Source: JAZKGA01 sp040386235 (lineage in GTDB: Bacteria > Pseudomonadota > Alphaproteobacteria > Micavibrionales > Micavibrionaceae). Taken from it: DNA of 58,048 nucleotides. A model generated the notes under the pieces. The model was not told where the DNA came from. It searched no databases and worked only from the letters and a program-made list of their open reading frames with translations. The position numbers were made by a program, and so were the translations under genes. The stretch is from positions 1 to 58,048 of the forward strand of contig JAZKGA010000003.1 of assembly GCA_040386235.1 (NCBI GenBank). The letters are read 5' to 3'. Positions 30,715 to 37,869 of this stretch are shown here, one piece after another (the stretch's first letter is position 1; each line of letters starts with the position of its first letter).

Positions 30715-30981
30715 CTAGTGGATTGAAGTTTTCGATTCGCTTGCGGCAGCTCCGGTAATGAGCTTCATTTTTTCAATGATGCCCTGTGCTACCTGTGCGG
30801 TTAGTTGTGGCGAAAGTGTAGTGCCTGCAATCGCATCATTGGAATCAGCAATGATGACAACCATATCTAAGTTGGGAAGCATTTCTTTAAGCGTTGACAT
30901 TACGCCGATAAGAAGCTCTGGCGGGACTTTTTTGGAATCGGTCAATTCCGTTATCCGGTTGTCAAAGTTTGATTCAGTCAT
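30715..30981 (-). CDS. Small protein, possible distant member of the repeated family
   Basis: 88 residues; LPNLDMVVIIADSNDAIAGT then QLTAQVAQGIIEKMKLITG has the same strand-turn-helix order as its relatives, preceded by a longer helical N-terminus. The start overlaps the methyltransferase stop. Unknown function. Confidence 0.55.
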   Translation of the reverse strand: MTESNFDNRITELTDSKKVPPELLIGVMSTLKEMLPNLDMVVIIADSNDAIAGTTLSPQLTAQVAQGIIEKMKLITGAAASESKTSIH

Positions 30982-31670
30982 TTATTGCTCCCTTTCCAAA
31001 CTGCGATGAAATTACGAGAGCCATTGACGGCGCGCGAGTAAAGCCAATCGGGGTAGATTATTTCGTGCGGCAGTTCCCAAATGGATTTGCCTTTGTGAAC
31101 CTGTTCATTGCCTATGAAGATGTATTCTTCGCAGCGTGAAATCAGGTGTTCTTCATTGACGCCGAACATATTGCCGCCAGCGGCATGACGGCTTTTCTTG
31201 TACAGATGCGTAACCCAGGACGCGATAACAACTTGCGGCTTGTGATAGACCAAAGCGTCTTTCGCGTCCAGGCGTTGCACGTTGTCGCCATATGGCACGG
31301 TTGGCTGGCCGATAGCTTCATAATGCGCTTTGACGCGCGGGTCATCTTGCATCATGTTGTCAGTTGCGGGGATCGCCAGGGCAGCAGCTAGTGCGCCGTG
31401 GCCTGCACCAATCTCGATAGCCTTGCGGCCTGCTATGCGGGCCTGGAGCCAGTCGGTTAGCTCCAGGGTAAGGAAGCCATAGATGCCATGCCGCATGCCC
31501 AAGAGGCCGCGTTCTGCTGGGGTTGTGTCGGCATAGAAGGAGGCAGGCAATACCCGCATAGAACCATTCGCCATGACTTCTTCGGACAGGTTCCGTGCGC
31601 CAGCCGTGGATACAACATGCATCCCCATAGTGCTGTAATCGAATGCGGGTTCTTTTTGTAATTGGTTCAT
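30978..31670 (-). CDS. SAM-dependent methyltransferase-like protein
   Basis: 230 residues. The SAM-binding motif I is KAIEIGAGHGALAAAL (EIGAGHG at 86-92), preceded by a helical segment, with a following acidic/Asn region and VVIASWVTHLY as the probable motif IV strand. The fold is a class I methyltransferase. The substrate (small molecule, RNA or protein) cannot be told; DNA-methylase signature DPPY is absent. Embedded in an operon of small unknown genes. Confidence 0.75.
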   Translation of the reverse strand: MNQLQKEPAFDYSTMGMHVVSTAGARNLSEEVMANGSMRVLPASFYADTTPAERGLLGMRHGIYGFLTLELTDWLQARIAGRKAIEIGAGHGALAAALAIPATDNMMQDDPRVKAHYEAIGQPTVPYGDNVQRLDAKDALVYHKPQVVIASWVTHLYKKSRHAAGGNMFGVNEEHLISRCEEYIFIGNEQVHKGKSIWELPHEIIYPDWLYSRAVNGSRNFIAVWKGSNK

Positions 31671-31672
31671 GA

Positions 31673-31894
31673 TTAGTCCGGTACGATAATCGAGCCGGTA
31701 GCGGTCACGCCGTCCCAGCCAAGTTCTAAATCAACTTCTGCGCCATTGGACTTATTGAACTTCCAAGGGCCGCAATGGATCAGGTTGTCATCGATGGCCG
31801 ATACCTTAAGGCACATCGGAATCTTAGCCGCTGAAACGTAGCGCGTTACGACATCGCCCACAGCAAGGTCATTAAGGGTTTTAAGCGTTGCCAT
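31673..31894 (-). CDS. Small beta-rich protein
   Basis: 73 residues (MATLKTLNDLAVGDVVTRYV, then KIPMCLKVSAIDDNLIHCG). It looks like a small beta barrel. The start at 31894 lies 14 bases inside the previous gene; longer in-frame starts have no ribosome site. Confidence 0.55.
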   Translation of the reverse strand: MATLKTLNDLAVGDVVTRYVSAAKIPMCLKVSAIDDNLIHCGPWKFNKSNGAEVDLELGWDGVTATGSIIVPD

Positions 31895-32432
31895 TGGATT
31901 CTGCCGCTTTAAGTTGAAGGGCAAGATGGGCTATGTTTTCTTTGACATAGGCAAGATCGCGGTATTTATCGCCCCCCAAAAGGTCACGGTAGTAAGTGGT
32001 TCCTGTGCCGAAGGTGTAGCCCGGTTCGGGATTGGGGTTCTTAGGCGAAATGCTTTTCATTAATGCCCCCATCCCTGGCAAGAAGTCGCCAGCATGCGCG
32101 CAGTCAAAACCGAACCACCAAACATTATCTGATTCGCCGGGTTCAGGAAGATGGCAAACGCCGGATTCTTCTGTGGCGTGGGGTTGGCATGAGTCAGCGA
32201 AGGTAACGCCGCCATGCACACACACATCGCGGGCATTGTTATCGCTCTTGCCAAAAAGCGGGTGCGATTCAGGAACGCCAACATAGCCGCAAAGATTCCC
32301 CATGTCGGTACGCGTAACCAAACAAGGGAAGCCGGTTGCTTCATCCTGATACTGGATTTTGTCCGGTTCCGTCTGCCATGGACCCGGCCCCCAGGTTGAT
32401 TTATCAATCGTGGTGTATTGGATAGTTTTCAT
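31881..32432 (-). CDS. Hypothetical protein with conserved Trp/Cys/His pattern
   Basis: 183 residues: GPGPWQTEPDKIQYQDEATG, CLVTRTDMGNLCGYVGVPES, VHGGVTFADSC, WWFGFDCAHAGDFLPG. This pattern recurs in phages and plasmids of many proteobacteria as an uncharacterised family. Compact, probably enzymatic or ligand-binding given the invariant-looking Cys/His/Asp, but no activity is known. The start is 3 bases from the metallophosphoesterase stop. Confidence 0.65.
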   Translation of the reverse strand: MKTIQYTTIDKSTWGPGPWQTEPDKIQYQDEATGFPCLVTRTDMGNLCGYVGVPESHPLFGKSDNNARDVCVHGGVTFADSCQPHATEESGVCHLPEPGESDNVWWFGFDCAHAGDFLPGMGALMKSISPKNPNPEPGYTFGTGTTYYRDLLGGDKYRDLAYVKENIAHLALQLKAAESNGNA

Positions 32433-33197
32433 ATTTCAATGATCATGTTGGGATTGAAATCGGGATTCTCATTGCCGCCGCCTTTGTGGGTATAGCCAAG
32501 GGGATTCGTAACAACGCGGCATTTCTCGATTTGGTAATCGAAATGCGTATGGGTATGGCCGTGTATCCATAAATCAGCCTGTGCGGCCATTAGATCAAGC
32601 TCAGAAGCGTAAGCGGCGTTCCGCATATCGTTCAGGTATCGAGCGCTTAGAAGGGGCCATATGCGTGATGACTACGGTCTTGCCCTTGAAGGGCTGTTCT
32701 AGTTCGGATTGCATCCATGCGCGTGTCACGGCATGCTGGGTGCCAGTGTCGGCAGGCATCAGCTTACGATAACCGTTGTTTGCAACGCGGATTGAATGGT
32801 AGTCGCTCATGAATTCTTTAGCGGCCATCATCGCCATAGGTCGCCGCCATAGACCGAACAAACAAAAGTCAGTCCAAAGCGTTGCGCCCAGGAAGCGCAC
32901 GCCGTCAATGATCTTGCATGCGCCATTCAGGAAGAATACGTTGTCAGTTTCGCGGCAAGCGTCATGTATGCGCGCAGGTACGGTGTCAATATTGGACCCA
33001 TAGAATTCATGATTGCCTGCTACGTACAGGACCGGGATATCTTTAAAGGTTTCCGCTGCCCATTCGACGGCGTGTGAACTCTTATCGATATCCCCGGCCA
33101 GCACCACGACATCAGGACGGCAAGCGGACAAGTCAATGCCAAGCGCGCGGCTGGGATAGATTTCGCGGTGCAAGTCGGAAAGGGGCAGGATACGCAT
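32429..33197 (-). pseudogene. Metallophosphoesterase split by a frameshift
   Basis: Frame A (33197-32601) encodes D-x-H (LSDLHREI), GDID, GNHEFYG and ITHMAPSKRSIPE; frame B (32626-32429) continues with NAAYASELDLMAAQADLWIH and the last metal motif GHTHTHF. Together they make a normal-length calcineurin-like phosphoesterase (about 255 residues). A one-base shift near 32615-32640 removes the GHTH motif from frame A. It could be a broken gene, a sequence error or programmed frameshifting. Frame B has its own ATG (32626) overlapping frame A. Confidence 0.85.
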
Positions 33198-33400
33198 TAG
33201 TGAACCTGTTCCGATGCGGGCTGTTCATTGTTGATGTGTTCCAAGTTGGATTCCAGCATGTCCTTAATGCTGTCTTCCGTCATATTGGAAACCAAGTGCA
33301 TTTCGCTGCCGTTAGTTTGGAACGACAGGACAAAGGGCCAATCGCCTATCACTTCAATGATTTTCAATGCCAGCATTCGGCGTTCTTCGGTGACTTCCAT
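33197..33400 (-). CDS. Small protein of the operon's repeated family
   Basis: 67 residues: helix EERRMLALKIIEVIGDWPFV, strand FVLSFQTNGSEMHLVSNMTE, helix DSIKDMLESNLEHI. The core F-V-L-x-F, G-x-x-x-x-(L/F)-V-S-N, then a helix is the shared signature of the small paralogues in this operon. TAATG overlap with the phosphoesterase start. Confidence 0.62.
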   Translation of the reverse strand: MEVTEERRMLALKIIEVIGDWPFVLSFQTNGSEMHLVSNMTEDSIKDMLESNLEHINNEQPASEQVH

Positions 33401-33636
33401 TAGTTATCCTTTATAGGGTTGGCTGTCTTGCGTTTCTCGATTTCTATTTCCCGGTCCCATTTAGTTTGTTCCGGTTGCAGGCGTAGCCAGAAATAGAGAC
33501 AAAGCGGGATGCAGTTCAAGACTAGCAGCACCAATGCCACGGCAGGGACGCCCGCAGCGATGAGCATCCAGAACAGCACATTGCAAATGGTAGCCGCCTG
33601 GATTAAGCGTTTGCGGTTGGGATAGGTGTTAATCAT
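33400..33636 (-). CDS. Small membrane protein
   Basis: 78 residues with two membrane segments (about 14-34 and 36-53) and a charged C-terminal tail (KWDREIEIEKRKT). Overlaps the neighbours at both ends. Unknown function. Confidence 0.6.
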   Translation of the reverse strand: MINTYPNRKRLIQAATICNVLFWMLIAAGVPAVALVLLVLNCIPLCLYFWLRLQPEQTKWDREIEIEKRKTANPIKDN

Positions 33637-33934
33637 TCATCTTCCCCGTAGGGAATGGCTCGGACGCTTCCCCGTTCGTGAACGTCATTGAGCCGTCTTT
33701 AGTAATCATCTTGGCAATCCCGGCTTCAAGTGTGCGAACGATTTCTGGTTCGGTTTCCAAATCCGAAGCGACGAACGCAATTCTTCCTTCGTCGTCATCC
33801 ATGGCAACCACCAGAACAAAACGGACTGGCATAGGAACGACAAGATTAATTAAGGCTTCTATGCCTTTGACAAGGCCGACAACGATTTTTCCGATTGTTC
33901 TGTCGATTGCATCTTCTGGTGTGCGGTGTGCCAT
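33629..33934 (-). CDS. Small protein of the operon's repeated family
   Basis: 101 residues. An N-terminal amphipathic/hydrophobic helix (IGKIVVGLVKGIEALINLVV) precedes the family core RFVLVVAMDDDEGRIAFVAS, then a helix (PEIVRTLEAGIAKMI) and a polar tail. The best-formed member of the set. Confidence 0.65.
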   Translation of the reverse strand: MAHRTPEDAIDRTIGKIVVGLVKGIEALINLVVPMPVRFVLVVAMDDDEGRIAFVASDLETEPEIVRTLEAGIAKMITKDGSMTFTNGEASEPFPTGKMND

Positions 33935-33943
33935 TGCTAGTCC

Positions 33944-34213
33944 TTAGTGGCTGTTAATTTGAACGGAATCAAACATGGCTCCGCTTTTGGATTGTGCCAA
34001 GCTGTCGGCCAAATGCTTATGGATGATATCCAAATCTTGGACATCGGAACCAATCAGATAGCCGGGCTTGCCTTCCTCTTCGCTGGTAAGAATGACGATG
34101 ACAAAGGACAGTTCGCGGCCAAAGACTTCTTTAAGTATGAAGCTGATGCCAGCTAGAACACCTTCAATGGCTTTACCAATGTGGTCCATGGCCTTGCGGT
34201 CATTTTGATTCAT
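33944..34213 (-). CDS. Small protein of the operon's repeated family
   Basis: 89 residues, start fixed by ATGA overlap at 34210-34213. Helix AMDHIGKAIEGVLAGISFIL, core LSFVIVILTSEEEGKPGYLI, helix LDIIHKHLADSLAQ. Adjacent and similar in plan to 33629-33934, as from tandem duplication. Confidence 0.65.
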   Translation of the reverse strand: MNQNDRKAMDHIGKAIEGVLAGISFILKEVFGRELSFVIVILTSEEEGKPGYLIGSDVQDLDIIHKHLADSLAQSKSGAMFDSVQINSH

Positions 34214-34428
34214 GCGATTCCCCGTTCTGACAACTCCTGAATGGTTCCTGCAATGAATGCTATGGTGGCTTCCTTGCCATTTATAGCAATCATGCCCGTA
34301 ATGCCAGCTAAGAGGATAGACCGCGTAAGTTCTACACCTTCCGCATAGCTGCATTCCTTGTTCAAGTTCGATTCCATGAACTCGGCAACTTTGCGTTGTA
34401 TGGGGTTGTTCAGGTCAGATGCTTTCAT
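34210..34428 (-). CDS. Small hydrophobic-helix protein
   Basis: 72 residues with a hydrophobic central segment (LTRSILLAGITGMIAINGKE) flanked by charged ends. It resembles the following gene (34443) in size and plan: acidic start with NPIQRKVAEFMES, then a small membrane-like helix. Unknown function. Confidence 0.58.
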   Translation of the reverse strand: MKASDLNNPIQRKVAEFMESNLNKECSYAEGVELTRSILLAGITGMIAINGKEATIAFIAGTIQELSERGIA

Positions 34429-34442
34429 TGGATTCCTTTTAG

Positions 34443-34628
34443 TTAGTCCGGTATCGCGTCAAGAACCTTAGCCACAATCAGCAACGTCAGTGCAGGGCCA
34501 AGGACGGCATTCGAACCTACAAGCCCGGCAATCAGGAAGGAACTAATAAACTCCTTTTGTGCTTCTGGTGTGCGGGTCATCAAGGTGCTGTCTAAGAAAG
34601 CGGCTATCTCGGTTTCAATGGGCGTCAT
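34443..34628 (-). CDS. Small hydrophobic-helix protein, relative of its neighbour
   Basis: 61 residues: MTPIETEIAAFLDSTLMTRT, then SSFLIAGLVGSNAVLGPALT. The order E-x-A-x-F-(L/M)-(D/E)-S followed by a hydrophobic helix matches 34210-34428, so the two are probably paralogues. Confidence 0.58.
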   Translation of the reverse strand: MTPIETEIAAFLDSTLMTRTPEAQKEFISSFLIAGLVGSNAVLGPALTLLIVAKVLDAIPD

Positions 34629-34630
34629 GG

Positions 34631-34768
34631 TTATTCGTCATCCAGGGTATCAATTAGAATTTCGCATTCTTCCACGATGGCTTCCAAATCAGATTTGGTA
34701 TCGGCACGGCTACGGCCGGTATTGCTATAAAGCGCCTTGATGGCTTCGATTACTTGTTCATACGTCAT
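34631..34768 (-). CDS. 45-residue acidic protein
   Basis: MTYEQVIEAIKALYSNTGRS then a helix and an acidic end (CEILIDTLDDE). The stop lies 3 bases before the next ATG. Gene density and fit in the operon support it. Unknown function. Confidence 0.55.
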   Translation of the reverse strand: MTYEQVIEAIKALYSNTGRSRADTKSDLEAIVEECEILIDTLDDE

Positions 34769-34777
34769 ATCAATCCT

Positions 34778-35014
34778 TTACTGTGGTGTCGTGGTGGAAG
34801 GCGGCGTACGCCCTTCATGGTTAGCAATGAATTCCTTCATGGCCGTTACCATGTCATCGCGGTCGCAATTGCAGATGTAGTTCATGCGTCCTGCCTTATC
34901 GCCCTTCTCAAAGACCAGAAGGGCAAAGCCTAGCGGGTCCAGCACTTCCTTAAGGGCTTGCGCTACATCGTTCATGAGGGCGCGGTGTTCTTCTTCTATG
35001 GGGCCGTGTGCCAT
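34778..35014 (-). CDS. Small protein of the operon's repeated family
   Basis: 78 residues: helix LMNDVAQALKEVLDPL, core GFALLVFEKGDKAGRMNYIC, helix DMVTAMKEFIANHEGR. GF-x-L-(L/I)-V-F with GRMNYI is the form of this domain that recurs in phages and plasmids of proteobacteria, where it is uncharacterised. Confidence 0.68.
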   Translation of the reverse strand: MAHGPIEEEHRALMNDVAQALKEVLDPLGFALLVFEKGDKAGRMNYICNCDRDDMVTAMKEFIANHEGRTPPSTTTPQ

Positions 35015-35023
35015 GGCTATTCC

Positions 35024-35263
35024 TTATTGAAGCGGATGTTCTTCGTAAGTCTTTGCAGGCATTTGCCCCGCGTCATAATCGGCAAGCAAGCTGCGCATAC
35101 ATTCCATTGCTATTTCAGTCGGCATGTTAGCAACGAAAGAAAGATCGTTAGTTCCGTTACCGATGGCGAGCAAGACAAAGCCATGCGGGTGCATAAGCTT
35201 ATCGGTAATGGTTGCGGCGTCATTCATTGCCGCTGCATAGGGTGGTTTGTCTTTAGGTTCCAT
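35024..35263 (-). CDS. Small protein of the operon's repeated family
   Basis: 79 residues: helix DAATITDKLMHPH, core GFVLLAIGNGTNDLSFVANM, helix AMECMRSLLADYDAG. Start ATG at 35263; longer frames upstream run into the next gene. Close in plan to 34778-35014. Confidence 0.65.
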   Translation of the reverse strand: MEPKDKPPYAAAMNDAATITDKLMHPHGFVLLAIGNGTNDLSFVANMPTEIAMECMRSLLADYDAGQMPAKTYEEHPLQ

Positions 35264-35276
35264 AGGTGTGTAAGGG

Positions 35277-35573
35277 TTAGATAGTAGGGTTAGGGCCAGA
35301 AGCCTTAGCGTGGTCTTTAACGTAAGCCGCCACAAAGACTTCAAACGGAATCCAATAAGCCTTCGCAATAGCCAGCACTTGGCCTAACGATGGTTCAAAG
35401 CCCAATTCCAGTTCCACCAGAAGTTCAACAGAACAGCCTACACGCTGCGCAGCTTCTTCTAGGCTATAACCCAGCACCTTGCGGCAGTGGATCAGTAGAG
35501 CGCTCAAAGAATGCTCGCTATAGCCTATAGGCGACAATGGAACGTATTGGATTCCGTCTATTACAACGTACAT
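35277..35573 (-). CDS. XRE-type helix-turn-helix regulator heading the minus operon
   Basis: 98 residues. The helix-turn-helix is HCRKVLGYSLEEAAQRVGC, SVELLVELELGFEPSLGQVL, AIAKAYWIPFEVFV, a compact Cro/C1-like fold. As first gene after the promoters at 35752 and 35820 it could autoregulate the operon. The palindrome near 35817-35868 is a candidate site. Confidence 0.78.
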   Translation of the reverse strand: MYVVIDGIQYVPLSPIGYSEHSLSALLIHCRKVLGYSLEEAAQRVGCSVELLVELELGFEPSLGQVLAIAKAYWIPFEVFVAAYVKDHAKASGPNPTI

Positions 35574-35751
35574 GGTTATCCTGTTTTGTATTTAAAAGCC
35601 GGGTGCTGGAACCGCATGTAAAGCGCATCGTAATGGGATGGGTTAAGGGGCGGATGGGGGGATGTAACGGCCCCAGCCCGCGTTACACACGCTTGAAACG
35701 TCGCGCTCCGCTCCAGGCCGATGAAGCCCAGGTAAATGCATTTCGCGCAGA

Positions 35752-35780
35752 ACTTTACTAGACGGCAACGAAAGTGTCAA
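35752..35780 (-). promoter_or_regulatory. Minus-strand promoter of the long operon (proximal)
   Basis: TTGACA (35775-35780), 17-base spacer, TAAAGT (35752-35757) on the minus strand, about 180 bases before the XRE gene. Near-consensus. Confidence 0.72.
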
Positions 35781-35819
35781 AAAAGACGGGTTTAGACCCC
35801 CGATCCACCATTGCAAGCA

Positions 35820-35848
35820 TGTATAGCGATGAAGCCCAAGTAAGTCAA
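35820..35848 (-). promoter_or_regulatory. Minus-strand promoter with GCTTGC element at start point
   Basis: TTGACT (35843-35848), 17-base spacer, TATACA (35820-35825), then TGCTTGCAATGG at the expected start point. The combination TATACATGCTTGC is the same as in the repeated promoters of the accessory region 37307-46437. Confidence 0.75.
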
Positions 35849-36071
35849 GCTTCGCATGCATCGCTACAGGATTGCTACGTGCGTCAAAGTAGTCCTACAG
35901 CCGTATGGAGATGGGTGCAATAGTTCATTGTACGAGGCATAACCAGCCACCGTTTCGTGGTTTTCCTGACAATGTTTTCTGGCGATGTGGACTTTTTAAT
36001 AACGTTGCCTTTCGGATTCGGAATCGTGTTCGATCAACTTTGGAAACACGGACTCCCTCTTAGGAAAGTGT

Positions 36072-36533
36072 ATGCCTCTCCATTCACGCGTCTGCGTAAA
36101 CGTCCATTTCCAACCGTCAATGATAGACATCGAATCCAAGATAGAACGCATTACAGAATCCGGCTGTTGGGTATGGATGAGGGCGGTTGACAGGGACGGC
36201 TATGCGGTCACAGGTGGCTTCGGGTGTGGCAAGACCACGTATGTACACCGATTGATATGCGAGCAGCACAACGGCCCTATACCGGCTGGCTATCACGTTG
36301 ACCACCTATGCAGGGTCAAGTCATGCGTAAACCCTGCGCATCTAGAAGCGGTAACGCCTGCCGAGAACACAAGGCGGATGCGGATGGCATTGGGGCCACT
36401 GAGGTATGCGCCGGTTTCCCAGTGCAAGCGTGGTCATCCATTTGACGAAGAGAATACACAGTTCCGCCAGGACGGCAAACGCAACTGCAAGGCGTGCAAA
36501 CGGGCATGGGCTGTGGCGCATAGGGGTTCTTAA
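36072..36533 (+). CDS. HNH homing-type endonuclease
   Basis: 153 residues from the ATG after AGGAAAG; an in-frame ATG at 36120 is an alternative. HNH core: VHRLICEQHNGPIPAGYHVD, HLCRVKSCVNPAHLE, then TPAENTRR, as in the HNH_3 homing endonucleases, with a C-terminal C-x-R-G-H-x-F and C-K-A-C zinc site. Free-standing HNH genes spread between phages by cutting DNA. It sits at the border between the minus operon and the accessory genes, which fits mobile insertion. Confidence 0.85.
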   Translation: MPLHSRVCVNVHFQPSMIDIESKIERITESGCWVWMRAVDRDGYAVTGGFGCGKTTYVHRLICEQHNGPIPAGYHVDHLCRVKSCVNPAHLEAVTPAENTRRMRMALGPLRYAPVSQCKRGHPFDEENTQFRQDGKRNCKACKRAWAVAHRGS

Positions 36534-36610
36534 TTTTCCCCGGAGTTCGCCAAACGTTCCATTGCCATCTGCCAATCTGTTATGGTATCGTCCCTTTTTT
36601 AAGGGGGGCG

Positions 36611-36979
36611 ATGATGGATAAGGGTGCATGCAAGCCATGTGCAGAAATGACCAACGAAGAACGCAGGGCGCGCATTGCCCAGGTGCGCGCGGAAGAAATA
36701 GAGCGGGGCGAACTGAGCTTGTGGTGGTTAAGCTTTGCTGACGGCGACAAACCAAAGGGCGACACGTTTTTAGGCGTTGTAATCTTGGAAGCGTACGGCA
36801 TGGGCGATGCGATCAACCGGAGTATTTCCAAGAATATCAACCCTGGCGGCGAAGTCATGGCGTTTCTGATTGACCCGGACTTTGTTCCGGGGGCCTTAAG
36901 GAATCGCTTGCTACAGAAGCGTGACCTTGCAGGCTTCGGGGTCTCCACGCTTGATAACGGTTCTCTAACCGTTAAGTAA
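36611..36979 (+). CDS. Hypothetical protein
   Basis: 122 residues after AAGGGGGG. A zinc-like C-x2-C-type start (KGACKPCAEM), a basic/acidic helix, a beta region (LSLWWLSFADGDKPKGDTFL, GVVILEAYGMGDAINR) and a Pro/Gly-rich end. This resembles a common uncharacterised small phage protein. Three AACCGTT repeats overlap its last codons. Confidence 0.6.
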   Translation: MMDKGACKPCAEMTNEERRARIAQVRAEEIERGELSLWWLSFADGDKPKGDTFLGVVILEAYGMGDAINRSISKNINPGGEVMAFLIDPDFVPGALRNRLLQKRDLAGFGVSTLDNGSLTVK

Positions 36980-36984
36980 CCGTT
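36956..36984 (+). repeat. Three heptamers AACSGTT phased at 11 bp
   Basis: AACGGTT (36956), AACCGTT (36967) and AACCGTT (36978) start exactly 11 bases apart, across a gene end and directly before the next ATG (36985). The same array occurs at 39230-39258. Confidence 0.75.
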
Positions 36985-37206
36985 ATGAATATCTTAGACG
37001 AATGCCCGTTATGCGAGGGCGTAGCGGTGTGGACAGAAAGCCTTAAGGCTAGGCTGTGCGCTAACGGCATGATGGTTCCCGTTCCTATGTGCTACTGGCA
37101 ATGCGAAACTTGCGAAGCGGAATACTGTGGAATGGAACAGTTCAACCGGAACGCTACAGCGGCGCATCTATTGCTAAACCAATACAGCAATCTTGATGGC
37201 AGTTAG
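36985..37206 (+). CDS. Small zinc-ribbon protein
   Basis: 73 residues with C-x2-C (CPLCEGVAVW), C-x-A, then C-x2-C-x4-C (WQCETCEAEYC). A Lar-like end (NRNATAAHLLLNQ) is present, so a restriction-alleviation-type zinc protein is possible. The ATG follows the AACCGTT array directly. Confidence 0.62.
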   Translation: MNILDECPLCEGVAVWTESLKARLCANGMMVPVPMCYWQCETCEAEYCGMEQFNRNATAAHLLLNQYSNLDGS

Positions 37207-37275
37207 TTGTGCTATGCTTCCTTCGTATCCTACAAGTTCCGGGGTGCGGAACAAGTAGGGCAACATCAGCACAAG

Positions 37276-37302
37276 AGGTCACGTTTAGGCGTGGCCTTTT
37301 TT
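37276..37302 (+). terminator. Rho-independent terminator
   Basis: AGGTCACG and CGTGGCCT pair (one G-T) around TTTAGG and are followed by TTTTTT. It ends the transcript of the HNH/zinc-ribbon group and isolates the promoter that follows. Confidence 0.82.
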
Positions 37303-37306
37303 ACGC

Positions 37307-37336
37307 TTGACATGCCAACTATGCTTGCGCTAGGAT
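37307..37336 (+). promoter_or_regulatory. Promoter with ATGCTTGC element (sRNA candidate)
   Basis: TTGACA (37307-37312), 18-base spacer holding ATGCTTGC (37321-37328), then TAGGAT (37331-37336). No gene starts between it and the terminator at 37385. Confidence 0.72.
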
Positions 37337-37342
37337 TCACTT

Positions 37343-37429
37343 GCTAGATGAATCGTGGTATCCGACAATGGACTCTCATTGTTCAAGCCCCTTGTGACCC
37401 CTTGGAAGGTTGTCAGGGGCTTTCTATTT
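37343..37429 (+). ncRNA. Candidate small RNA between promoter and terminator
   Basis: The expected transcript from the promoter at 37307 is about 87 bases. It contains a hairpin ACAATG-GACTCT-CATTGT and ends in a long stem (AAGCCCCT / AGGGGCTT with inner TGAC/GTCA and CCTT/AAGG pairs) followed by TCTATTT. No ribosome site and no gene fits. It is isolated upstream by the terminator at 37276. This is a phage small-RNA candidate. Confidence 0.55.
37385..37429 (+). terminator. Extended terminator of the small-RNA candidate
   Basis: AAGCCCCT (37385-37392) and AGGGGCTT (37415-37422) close a second inner stem, followed by TCTATTT. A short-distance second promoter-like ATGCTATGCTTGCAGC follows at 37441 for the next gene. 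Confidence 0.78.
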
Positions 37430-37473
37430 GCGCGCCCTTAATGCTATGCTTGCAGCTTTCCACAGGGGGAAGT

Positions 37474-37869
37474 ATGACAGATAGCAATACTGGTATTTCA
37501 CCGTATCGAGAGCTAATGGCGCTTTTGGGCATGAGTGCGAATGATGACCTTCATGATGTCATCGCTATGGCGCTTCTTCGGATCAAACGTCTGAATGTCC
37601 AATGCGGGGTAGAAGACGGCATCATGCCAGAGTTGTGGAAAGATGGATATTCGGTAGGCTTTGAAGCGGCCAAGGCGCTGTTTCAGGCGCAGCCAGAACA
37701 GCAGCCGCTGCAAGGCTGGCATGCCGCCATCGAAGACCTGATGGACTTCGCCCCCGACAAGCGCGCCCAGCCTGACGGAATGAACCGTGGTGGCCCTTAT
37801 GTGCTGAAAGCCCAAGTAATCGAAGTCTTGGAACGGCTGGCCGCTGCCCCAGTAGGTGGCACGAAATGA
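37474..37869 (+). CDS. Hypothetical protein with helical repeat
   Basis: 131 residues from the ATG after AGGGGGAAGT; an upstream in-frame start would run through the terminator. Two helical parts: YRELMALLGMSANDDLHDVI and a C-terminal LKAQVIEVLERLAAAP. The middle LQGWHAAIEDLMDFAPDK is a phage-typical motif of unknown role. Overlaps the next gene by ATGA. Confidence 0.6.
   Translation: MTDSNTGISPYRELMALLGMSANDDLHDVIAMALLRIKRLNVQCGVEDGIMPELWKDGYSVGFEAAKALFQAQPEQQPLQGWHAAIEDLMDFAPDKRAQPDGMNRGGPYVLKAQVIEVLERLAAAPVGGTK

Larger units (their letters stand above)
35574..36071. other. Regulatory intergenic region without a credible gene
   Basis: About 500 bases with two minus-strand promoters, two copies of GATGAAGCCCA-(G/A)-GTAA (about 35720 and 35828), a palindrome (TAGCGATGAAGC ... 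GCTTCGCATG CATCGCTA, 35823-35869) and a weak plus-strand hairpin CCACCGTTTCGTGG before the HNH gene. Short frames here lack ribosome sites. Confidence 0.6.

Noticed and set aside
37348..37473. A longer N-terminus for the gene 37474-37869 starting at 37348
   Set aside because: The extension runs through a strong terminator, has no ribosome site and translates to Cys/Leu-rich sequence; AGGGGGAAGT marks the ATG at 37474.
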